NCBI GenBank assembly: GCA_012064415.1
Contig: SSNU01000119.1
Location: 124,001-188,000 of the forward strand
Direction: 5' to 3'
Source of the DNA: Gyrodactylus bullatarudis
Lineage: Eukaryota > Platyhelminthes > Monogenea > Gyrodactylidea > Gyrodactylidae
DNA: 64,000 nt
Each line of letters opens with the position of its first letter. Within the stretch, counting starts at the first letter, position 1. Shown in pieces: positions 37,001-49,000 of this stretch. Both the position numbers and the translations under genes were made by a program. The notes under the pieces were generated by a model that made no database searches, was not told the origin of the DNA, and saw nothing but the letters and a program-made list of their open reading frames with translations.

Positions 37001-40000
37001 AATTTGGAACTCACTTCATTTCGGTCTCGGAGAAATTTCTTCTTTAAAATGATAATCTTTATTATGACTAGCAACAGGAATAAGGAAGTGATGAATACAC
37101 TGGTGTAATGCAAAATTTCTGAGGCATGATGAAGGCGTTTCGGATAGTGTTCTTCCCATTGTTCAAAGTCCAGGTCTTTGGCTATAGATCGCTTATATAT
37201 TCGTGAAATGTCTTCTTCTTGAAGGAAAATAAATATAGACACATTATTCTATAATGTAAACCTAATTGACGTGAAGATGAGAATTTCGACTTTTTCAACT
37301 TTCGAATCCAAAATTTTTATCGATTTAAAAGAATTGAAGCAGCTAAATGCAGATATTCAAGATCAGCTTAAGACAAAGAATTCGAATTAAGCCGTGGAGG
37401 TTGAGAGAAATTGACCGTTTCCGAGAAAAAGTTAGACTTCAAGATTTTGGATAATTTGCCTTCGTAATAATCAAATGGTTCGATTTCCCACAGCAATGAT
37501 GAATTTCTGTAGCCGAATTAGAAATCTTCGTCTAATTTTGATCCTGAATATCAATATTTAACTGCTTCAAATCTTTGAAATCGATAAACATTTTGGATTC
37601 GATAGTTGAAAAAGTGGAAATTTGATGCGTTATCGATAGCGGCCAAAATATTAACGCCACCGAAATTCTGAAAGCAGATCTGAAATCAGCACAAAATTTT
37701 ATTTTAAGATATTTAAACCGGATCAAATTCGTACGACCCCACTCGTGTTATCATGGCGTATATCAAAGTTTTTTTTTGAAAAGCATAGTCTCAATTTTAC
37801 ACAGCAGCAAAAGTAAGCTAAAATGCATTTTTTATGTTAACGTCAGACTTTGGATTGTTTCCCTTTCATTTTTATCCAGGGAAAAACATGTCCATTCTTG
37901 GAATATTTTAATTTATATCCGAGTTTTCAATAGGAATCGAACGAACTGAATATTAGGGATATTAGTAAATATTTTCCTTCGATAGAACTTTTAAAGTCGG
38001 TTCTAATAATTGTTCTTAAAATGTTATCCCTACTGAATATCAACATGAATATATTCTCAATGTTTGCTTACTTGTACATGTAAAATAACTGGAAGTCTTC
38101 TCTACATATCTGAGAATACTCTCAGCCTTACTGATCACCTTCCAGGGATCATTGTGGTCTGAATGATCTTCCTCGGTTTTGTTGACACCCTTGACAGAGG
38201 AATTAGCCTTCTGGAATAAATGAATAGCACGCTCCACTTGGCTAGATAACTTCTCCTTCGATACTAGCAAGGGAAAAAAATAGAAATTCGTCTTATATTT
38301 TCTTCACAATTAATACAGCAGCTTCTTTTGGGAGAGAAAGAGGAAAAGGAGTATTTAATCAAATTCATGATTAGTCAACCAAACAAGGAATATATTTTAT
38401 CCCCACTTCTTCTTGTCCACTGCCCAACTAGCCTGCTAGGTGTGTGTGTGTCTGAGGAAGGAATCATTTATTTATGAGTATATCACATTTAGAATCAGGG
38501 TAATTTCTTTATCCACTGGTTCAGTTACTTCAACAGGCAATATTAATCGGTATAATTCGATGAATATTAGATTTTCCATTCGTACATACTTGATATTAAC
38601 TCTGGTCAGAGTCAAATACAGCTGTATTGAACATGATAATGCCTTGAACAAATGTTTGCATTTCGTCGATATTGATGAGAATTTACTTTTTTTACAAAAA
38701 ATTCAATATTCTTCTTCGGAAAGTCAGGGAAATTTTTTTTTCGAATTCCATGATGAAATGAGCCAGTAAGTTATGGAAATTAAAAATTTTTCGAATTGGG
38801 CTGCAGAAAATAACAGATATTCGTTGTTATTGTGGTAAATCGAAAATTTTGAATTCATTGATTATAACGAAATGGAATGATCCAAAATTTAAAAGCATAG
38901 CTTTTTCTTGAAAACAGTAGATTCCTTTCTACCTCCACGGCCCAATTCCAGTTCTCTGTCTTATGCTGGTCTTGAATATCTGCATCTAACTGCTGCAAAT
39001 CTTTGAAATCGTTAAAAATTTTGGATTCGAAAGTTGAAAAAGTGGAAATTTAGAGCATTTTAAAAATTCGAAAAACGGTCCAACTTTGGTCAGATTGAAT
39101 TTTTTCAGAAATTTGTTAAAATTTCCACAAGTTACTGGCTCATCTTATCATGGAATCCGAAAAAAAAGTAAACTCTCATCTTCATATCAATCAGGTTTAT
39201 ATATGAACCTTGAATGAGAAAAATGTTCTACCAAAATACAAACTGTATGCAACAGATTTAGTCACGCCCTCCAGTATCAGACTGAGATGAAATTTACTTG
39301 AAAATATTTCTGGAATGGTTTTAAGAATAAAAAGTTAAGAAAGATACAATACATAAATGATTCCAGTAAGAAATCGATCAAAACTCACATTGCAGAGATT
39401 GTATTTCCAAAACAATTTCTGATATTACAATTCCGGCGTCTAGGAGGACCAAAATGCTGAGGATAATCTGGAAGATGTTGCTATGCATAATGAATAGAAC
39501 TGCTTCGTACCAGCTAGAAAAAGAAATGCTCGTTCATGATCAAGTAACTTTATTATTCATTTATCCTTAAAGTATTTCTATCAGTCATTGGACTCCTATA
39601 ATCAGTCAACCCATTTGATATGAAGATGAGAATTTACTATTTACTTGATATTTTTCTCCGGATTCACAGTAAAAAATAATTTTTGGAATTCTACATGGAA
39701 TGATATTCAAAAAAATTCAATCTGACCAAAATTAGGCCGTTTTTGAATTTTGAAAATGCACCAAATGACCACTTTTTCCACTTTTGAACCCGAAATTTTT
39801 ATCAATCTCGATTATTCGAAGCAGTCAAGTGATGATATTTGGGATCAACATTAAAAGAAGAATTCGAATTTGGACATAGATATAGCGAAGATCTTAAGAT
39901 GTTTCCGAGAAAAAGTTAAAAGTTTATCGAAAAAATGGTTTGATTTTCCACAGTAATGAAAAATTTCAGTGAATTCGAATTCTTCGTTCAATGTTGATTC

Positions 40001-43000
40001 CAAATATCATCACTTAACTGCTGCAAATCTTTGAAATCGGTCAGATTGAATTTTTTCGGAAATTTTTAAAAATTTTCCTAAATTATTAGCTTATTTTATT
40101 ATTTACCTCAATGAATTCTTCTCCAATGTAACGAATTAGGTGTGAAAATAACTCTCAATATTAATTTTTCCCTGACTTTCCGAAGAAGAATATTGAGTTT
40201 TTTGTAAAAATAGTAAATTCTCATCTTCATTAGGTTTATATATCTGGTTATATCGGTTAAAAAATTGATGATCTTTTAAAATGACAAAAATTGAATAAAT
40301 AAATACAGTTCTTCTGAACGAAACAGTTTCAAATTTCTATAACTTTACGCGCATTTTGTATATCAGAACAAACTCGACGAAAACGTATGGTTGAAAGGTT
40401 GAAAAGTTTGGCCTCCTCTAATATAGATATTTTAAAGCGAAATTTGGTGTTTGATAAATAAGAAATAAATTGATTAATTTGAAAGAAAATGTTATCGAAC
40501 CAGAATTCCTCAATGGAATGATAACGAACAAATCCCTCAATGAATTCTTCTCCAATGTAACGAATTAGGTGTGAAAATAACTCTCATTAATTTTAATTTT
40601 AATGTCGTTCCCTGAGTTACCATAATGAATTTATTCTTGAGAAAAGTGGTATATTCACTTGTTGATTTTGAGCTGATCAATACCCTTTTTATATTATTAT
40701 AATGGAAGAGGTTTTTGTGTATCTAAATCTGATTTCGGGTCTAATGATAAATCAATGATCCATCAGTTTTTAAGTGGCTAGCTTGGAAAAATAGAACAAG
40801 GATAGGAAGTGAATCAAGATATTGAATATTAGTGTCTGTTTAGTTTTTTAATTGACAGTTTCACATTACACTGACCGATATAAGAGAGGCACACACATAA
40901 AAATGAAACAAGGTGGATTAACAAAAATAATTCCCAAAAACATATATTGAATGATATAATACACAACTTTTATAATATTTTTGAATTATTTCCGGAAATA
41001 AAACGTTTTCTATAATGCATTAAAGCGATTGATTGTAAATTTTCAGTGTCAATGAAATCATTATACTCATAAGAAAGGCGATGCCACTGGTTTCTGAAAG
41101 AATTGCGTTTTATTACGTGGCAGACTCTTCAGCTTTTAGGTATAACTAAAATGAGAAATTTGGAATAAAACGTTTCTTATGAACTTAACTGTTTTTATCA
41201 GACAAAAACAGAGGTTTCTCAACATCTCTCAAACAGGAATTATGAATAAGCACATAGTAGAAATTTAATTTTCAGACATTAAACCTACTAGCTATGTGAG
41301 GTCACTGGTTATTAATATATCCTTGTGAATCTAACTTGGAACCTCGTCCTTATTAGGACTCGTCAGTACACCTTAGCCTGGATTCGAACCAGTTGTTGTG
41401 AGGCAACGTTTCTAACCACTAGGCCAGAACCCCCGTTCCTCTCCTATCACTCAACACTCCCATAGTATTGACACCACCTACACACTGGTTTTTTTTGAAT
41501 AAGCACAAAGTAGAAATTACATTGTTTTCAGACATTAAACCTACTAGCTAAGTGTGGTCACTGGTTATTATCTGGGAATTATCTTTACAGTTTTTGTACT
41601 GTTTTTTTCTTCTAGTTTGGAAAAAGTACGAATGAAACCTTTTTAATCAAAACTAGAAAATGAAGCTACTGTTGAAATTTTCCATCAATAGAGCTGAGAT
41701 TTTATAGCAATCTAAAATCTCTCTCATACTAGGTATATAATATGAATAGTAGAGGGTTAATGAAGAAAGGTTAACGAAATTCATGGTGAAGGCCCTCTTG
41801 ATGAGATATTCATCAAGATATTCCGGATTTTAATGATTGCGTAGTAAAAATTCATTGAAAATTGAGCGGCTATTTTAAAAAATTCTGGATTTTTGAACCT
41901 GAATGACATAATGGTGAAGCATTTTCGACACATGCTTAAACACAAAATAATGCTTAGAATTGATAGTACTATCAGAAAAGTTGGTTGAGAATTTGGATTC
42001 TTAATGATAAAATTATTTTGAATTTATTTTTCATCACAGTTTTATGACTCAGTTTGTGACTTATTCTACGAAATTTCAACAATCTTCAACCTCATCAAAC
42101 ACCATCAAAGTTGAAATGAAATATAATATATGGAAGAAATATTAGCATACAAACACAGCTTTCAGTTTTAATTACAGCCTTCCAGTTGAAAGATTTCTTC
42201 CCTCTCAAACTATATCTTCCTCTGGCAGTCAAAGCAATAACTAGCTACTCATCTATGAAAAGAAATTCTCTCAACTATCAGTGTGAAACTATACCAAGGA
42301 AAAAGATGTAAAACGGAAATTGGTTTCAGGATTCCTTTTACAACCAAAAATTATCAGAAATTTCTAGATTTATCAATTGACGAACGGCTGATTTCATTCC
42401 TTTGAAATGGAAACTTGGAGTAAAGTTGCAAATAGTTGAATTTAAATCATGACCTCTGATTTCAATAGTTGAACTTACTTTCCACAGCATCCGTTTCACA
42501 ATTCTCATTTTCAAAAGGATTACTAAAATTTATTTGACTCAATTACAGTAAACCAACTGGATTTAATATTTTTTCATGAACTACTAACAATATCAACATA
42601 ATATTCACTAGAATTAATTATAGGAAGCAGCTTTATCATTAACGATAACAAGCTTATATTGAAAGAACCTAAAAATCAATACAGCCTATGTGGTGAATAG
42701 AGATGTAACAAATTTTCCAACCTATTTTAAACACCTACTCAAATGATAATATACTATGAATTCATGGTATTATTTTATATAAGATCAAGTACACCATTAT
42801 CTTTTTTGCTGATAAGGGTTTTTTTCAATGAAAATAGTAATAGAATCATGTGAAAGCAGATTCAAATTAAATACGAAATATAAATTTTTAAGCTCTCTTT
42901 AATACAAAAAAAGGGAAATGAAAATTCCTGAACAACTCAATTTCTTATTGAGGGATTTTTCAAGTGTTGATGAAAATAAAAAGATACTGGCCAATAATTC

Positions 43001-46000
43001 TAGAAAGTATTACTTATTTTCAAATGGGGCTTTCAGCCAAAGAAATTTAAGTAGGGAACACGTGATAGACTTCTTAAATTGTCTCAAAATTCAGAGATTT
43101 ATCATTGTTCTAAGGGGTGTACTTCTATCGGACTTAGATAGCCCTTGTGAACAATATTGAGTAATCTTTTCTAATGCTAGCGGAACAAAATCATACACAA
43201 ACATGGGAATTTCCAACGTTTCTAAAATACTCTTTCATTTAAAATGTTTGCCAGAAGTATTTGAAATGGGTAAAAACAGATTTTTTTAATACTACTCTGT
43301 CGAGGCTCCCCAGACTCAAGTTTTCTCATGAATTAGTCTTGAATTAATTTTAGACAATAAAAGCTTGTGTTTCAAACCATCCTATGAATAAAATTCTGTA
43401 TGAGCTGTTCTACAATGGGTAAAATTAGAATCAATGCAAAATTAATGCTTATAATTGGGTAAAATCTCCAAGATCTGTGAACATTCATTCTACAGATAAT
43501 CCGATTTTGTGATCAATATTTTGAATACTCTTCATTAAGGTAAGATATAATTTCTAACTTTTCGAATTCATGCGTTCATTTGATAGAAAATAAGAGAAGA
43601 AAAAAAATTCCTATTGAACCATATGAATTTTACTATGAGATGTGATAAATTTTGAATTATTAGACACACTATGATCTTTTTAAATCAGAAAAAATCAACG
43701 ATTTCGGGGAAAATGGGAAATGGCGTATCAGATACATTTGCCCCCTCTTGTTTTGCAGTAATTTTTCTGAATGACAAAGAGACTAAGGGCTTTTTAAGTC
43801 ACCGCAAGGGATCCATTTTCATTTCATCGATGTTAAAAAGCCCAACACGATTCAAAGTAAACTTGGAGAGAAATAAGAGGGGGCAACTGTTCTCTAATTT
43901 AACCTATCATATCATCAAAAATTCTAAATTTAGTTTTTCGAAAATGGCAATTATGGAAAACAAAGAATCTATTGGACGCATCAAATGGAAAAGTGTTCTT
44001 TCTCTACTCTTCACATTATTATTTAGCCTTACTTTTTTCAAATTTCAATGGTTTCCAATGAAACAATTCGATTACAATGGGAAAATCAATTTCAATTCAA
44101 GCAAATACTCACAGTTTGCGTTGTTTGCCAGTTTTGTGCTTCTTCATTTCGGTCTCCAAGAGTGTTATGTCGATGTTATCTTTGGCCAGTTGTTTGAGAA
44201 AGTTTCGGCTCTGTCGAAAGCCAAAGTCATATCCTTTCAGTTCACTACGGAATAAAAACATAAATTAGTTTACTTAAATTAGTTGGGATACCTGAGAAAA
44301 AAGGGGAAGAACATGATTTTATTAATTTCTTCCCGAGAAAGAAAATAACATGAAAAGCTATAAACCCGTCAAAATTAACAATAATAATAAGGGTAGTAAA
44401 ACCATCTTTGATTATCTTGGTTGTCACTTACACTCGTGGACCTTGTGTCTTCTTGAAAATAAAAATAAAAATTGCTCATTCAGGTATCTTTACTGATAAG
44501 GAAGGGAATCTTCTACAACAAATCAGATTGCATCTAAGGGATGCTTTGATCTCTCTATGCGTATTATTAGATTAAACATAATATCAAAGAGTACATATAT
44601 AAATACCTAAAGCTTTACAGACAGAGACAGAAGAAATATGCATACTTTCTTCAATAACTAAACCATTCTTTGTAGTAGTGGAAACATGAATTTTTGCATT
44701 TTTATCAATGGACAATCGAGATAGATTTATCAATTCTAATATGTTGTTGATTTCATTTTCCCCAGGTGGAAATATGGTTTTGGATTACATGTAAATTAAG
44801 GTGACATTGATAGTGTCAAAATTTGTTATAATTACTTTTGAGTAGTCATTGAAGATTTCAAGGATTTTGATAGGTAATCTATCCAGATTTATTTCATTTG
44901 CGCAATATTGGAAATGAGTAATAGGAAAACATTTAAGTCTGAGAAAAATGGCTGAATTTGAATTCAAAGTTATCATTGTTTCTATACCATATGTTATGAT
45001 ATAAATCATGCGATTTTTCCTGAAGACCTTGTGAGAAGTAGAGATGTAACAAATTTTCCATCAAGTATCAAAATGCTTTTCCGTGATAATATTTAAGTTT
45101 AAAGATAAGACTTTTGCTGATAAGGGTTTTTTTCAATGAAAATAGTAATAGAATCATGTTAGGATCATTTCTGTTAAAAATGGGCAATGCATGGGATTGC
45201 AAACGTTTTTTCAGTTATTTTAGATATCATACATCATTGTTATCAAAATTATATGTAGAAGTTTCACGCAAAACTTTGATTTAAAAAAAGGTCAAAATTC
45301 TGGTGAGAAGACATCAAGTTACATTTCATATGGCTTTTTAGGTTTAAATCAAAACGATGCTTAAGTTAATGATCAAAGATCACAACAAATATTCTCATAT
45401 TTCTTTACGAATTATCTTAGACAGAAGAGTTTATTTGCAGTAGAAAATGTTATCATCAATCTTTTCTGTTATAGAATTTGGGAGATTTTCCTTATTGAAT
45501 TTACGAACGAATTTCTCTTCTTCTAGGCCAGATATTTTTTGTTCGTCTTTCTGATTACTCAAAGCTTTGGTGGGCAAATCAAGATCCCAGAGGACTTGAC
45601 GATTTCCCAACATTAATTTCCCAATATATTTATATATTTTTTTGTATATTCTATGTGCCTTTGTCTGTACAGACAATGTACAGATAGTGCTGTTGAATGA
45701 GTTTATTCAAAGGCGAATTAATTGAATTAATATTAATCAAGGCAGCTGCTATTGATTTCAGAGTCTGATCGGACATTGAAAGATAATTATCCGTACAAAT
45801 AGAATCTATAGAATAAATTCACACCTAATGAATAGTGCGGCACCTATACTTACAAAGGTTAACTAGAATTATTTCGTCTAGGTTCGTCTTATTTGGTAAT
45901 GAATCAGACCATGTCGCTGAATGTTACAGCTTACCAATGGATCCCACCGTGACTATAGAGTACGAAAGAAACTCACGGAGCATTTAGAAATAATCTAAGT

Positions 46001-49000
46001 ATACATCTTCGGTAGATATATACTGGACTCGTCAGTATGCCATAACCTGGGATTTGAACCTTAAACCTCTTGCATTATAGTCCAAAAGCAGCAATCCTTC
46101 TTCTTGTTTTTAAATCATCATATTTTTGAATTTTTATTTTGCAAGTTATTCATGAATAAAATTTTATAGATTCCTGATAAAAAAGATAACTATAATTGAT
46201 GTACTAATAATATTTTAATCTAAATAAAATCTGCATAATATTTATCATTGAGTCGATTTAATATCATTTCGATAGATGTATAAATATGGAAACGTTTTTT
46301 AATGAAATTCATCCCTTTGCAAGGGGGGGCTGTGAGAAGAAAAAGATAAATCAAAATAACCCATTTGACAACTTTCTGTCTGACCTAATAGAATCTGATA
46401 TCTTCAATTCAAAATAGATTTAATTTTGGAATATAACGAACCTTTTTCCAAAGTCTCTTCAAGTCTTATCTAAAACCCCTGGTACTCCTATTGGTCCAGA
46501 TCTAAAAATATCAGTCAAAATTAAATAAAACCGATCGGATAACCTGAAATGAACCATTTGCTAATTTGATATTTTTGAAACAAGCAAAAAGGTTTGTCTG
46601 AGGAGTCCACCTTATAGTCCAGATCTTTCTCCAACGGAGAATCATCTTTTCCGCTCATTACAACATCATTTGAAAGGGAAAATATTCAACTCAAGAGATG
46701 AGGTTTTGAATTCTGTTGACGCGTATTTTGCTCAAAAACCTCAAGAATTTTGGAAAAGAGGCATAGATATGCTTTCAGAAAGATGGCAGAAATGTGTAGA
46801 AAAGAATTGGAGATTAGTTTGATATATAATATGTTTATATTTCATTAAAATTTGTAAATAAAATTTTCATTAAATATAAGTGACTAATTTTTCCGAGAAC
46901 TTTTCACACAACCTAATAAAACATTATTAGTGACTATGATCACAGTCTTAGTCAGTCGATTTTCGACCCAACATATAGAATGTGTTCGATAATGAACGAT
47001 CGGAAATAAAAATATTTTAGCTAGATATCGTATTACACAAAGCCATCCTTTATATGAAGATGGGAATTTACTATTTTTACAATATTTGTATAATGCTCGA
47101 TAAGAATAATTTGAGATCACACATCGATATAAGGTGCATTTTCGAATTTTTAAAATCCAGTTAAGTGTATTCCTCGGATCAGATTTCTAAATTATCAGAA
47201 ATTAGATCAAAAAGAAAAACTGGCTTCACGATGATCCCTCACATAAAGAGAGAATAATTAATTATAATTTTGAAAAAAAAAGATGGTCATCATATAATCA
47301 CTTTTGTCGATAGATTTCAATCATTCATTCAATGGTCTATGAGAAATAAACCGTCAAGATGAATCTAGAAAAAGAGCACTTTAGAAAAGCATCACAAACA
47401 CATAAGGGGGGGGGGTTGGGAGATAGTCAGACTTGGGATACTCTCTATCATTACATAACAAAAACAATTTTTGTCAGTCTAAACAGAAATATATATTTGT
47501 ATATTTGACACCGAAAAAAAAGATTCGATTTGAAGATATCAAAGAAATGGGACTTCAGACTCTTTACATTATACCATTGATATCAAATTGGCAATCTATG
47601 ATTTAATTTATCATTAATAAGATTTGTTGCCTCAAAAAATTAGGCATCTTCTAACATATTTTAATTGAGTTTTGTGTCAAGATAATCGTATTGAATGAGT
47701 TCAACGTATTCTTATCAGAATGTTAACTCTAGACCCAGCATTAGAATCTAATCCAGTTCCTTGAAAGGATTCTAAGTAGTCAGATCGTTTTTTCCTGATG
47801 GGAATGCCAAAAATTGAAATTTCAGCTCTTATTTCATCATCTTTTTTCCAAAAATTTGAGCAAAACTCGAATTATCTTAAACTATTGAATAAGCATTTGG
47901 TAGTTTGACTCTGATTTTTGATGATCTTGATAATTCGTAAACTTTCACAATTTTCGCAATATCTTTTAGATTTACTCGCATTTTGAAAAAGAAATAGAGA
48001 GGATGATAAATTTATGAACTCATTGAATCAAATTATCGCTTGAAGAAGTACACTATTGCTGTTAACTACAAATTTTGTCTAGTAAATTTATGTGTAGATT
48101 AAAATCAATATTGTACGACAAGAACAGCGTCAAAAATACAATATAATTAATGGAGTTGGAGGAAATTTTCCAAAATTACTCAAATAACCCATCGATATGG
48201 AAAAACTAATCTTTAAGTATTTCAATATAATCCCACCTAATTTCTCTTCAAAATAACTTTCCATGCTTCTGGAATGAGATAAACAAAATTGTGAAAATTA
48301 AAAACGTTTTTTGGTCGATCAAAATATTCATAAGGGAAATTTCATTTTTTAATTTTGAAAAGACTATTATAAGATAATGTGAATTCAAGTTAAAATTATG
48401 AAAATAAAAATTAAAAAAAAACGTTTTAAATTTTCAAAATTTTGTTTATCTTATTCCAGGAGCATGGAAAGGTATTTGTAGCAAGAGAAATTTGGTGGGA
48501 TTACCTGAAGATGGGTGAATTGAGTTATTTTGGAAAATTTCGTCCAACTCTAATTAACTATATTTAAAATATGCTATATCATCAATAGGTTTTTCTATTT
48601 ATTTTGAAAGATCCCCCCTGAATTTTACAAAAAAACAAGAAAGAACTAAAATTTCTCATTGGCTTAGAATGACTAAATATGACGAGGAAGAATTATATTT
48701 ATCATACATCATTTCTGGATCTGGACATGCATTGTCTAACGATAGAATTTTACAAATAAATGTACACCTCGGTCGCCACCTAACATCTCTGATTGAGATG
48801 AATGTCAAATCAGTTCATTTGGAAATTACCATTTGAACGACGAAAGCTCCAAATGATCAAAAATGAACATCCACTTAAACCAGACCAAAAGTTTGGAATA
48901 AACCCAAGGTTTTATAAATTTTCCGGGAAAAATGAAGATTTTCGTGAATTAAACTCAACATTTATAGTGAATGTTTTTAGCACGAATTTTAAAGTCGTAA

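Larger units (their letters stand above)
41243..41575 (-). repeat. Tandem dimer of a tRNA-derived SINE/retrozyme-like unit
   Basis: Two copies of an 80-bp segment (41243-41330 and 41497-41575; both contain ACATTAAACCTACTAGCTA and GGTCACTGGTTATTA) flank a central part with a tRNA-like sequence and a hammerhead-like motif on the minus strand. The spacing (254 bp) looks like one and a third monomers of a tandem repeat. Tandem units with a tRNA-type promoter and a hammerhead ribozyme are known from the schistosome Sm-alpha repeat and animal retrozymes. Confidence 0.55.

Noticed and set aside
38440..38769. 109-codon plus-strand ORF
   Set aside because: The end of the frame (SSESQGNFFFEFHDEMSQ) is made by foldback copy 2, a repeat; no splice or family support.
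43671..44255. 194-codon plus-strand ORF
   Set aside because: Its last part is antisense to the minus-strand exon 44244-44113, which joins in phase to the S1 exon of the Hv1-like gene. The rest has no family resemblance.
47407..47416. Poly-G run
   Set aside because: A single short homopolymer with no array or partner; not a telomere or CRISPR-like feature.
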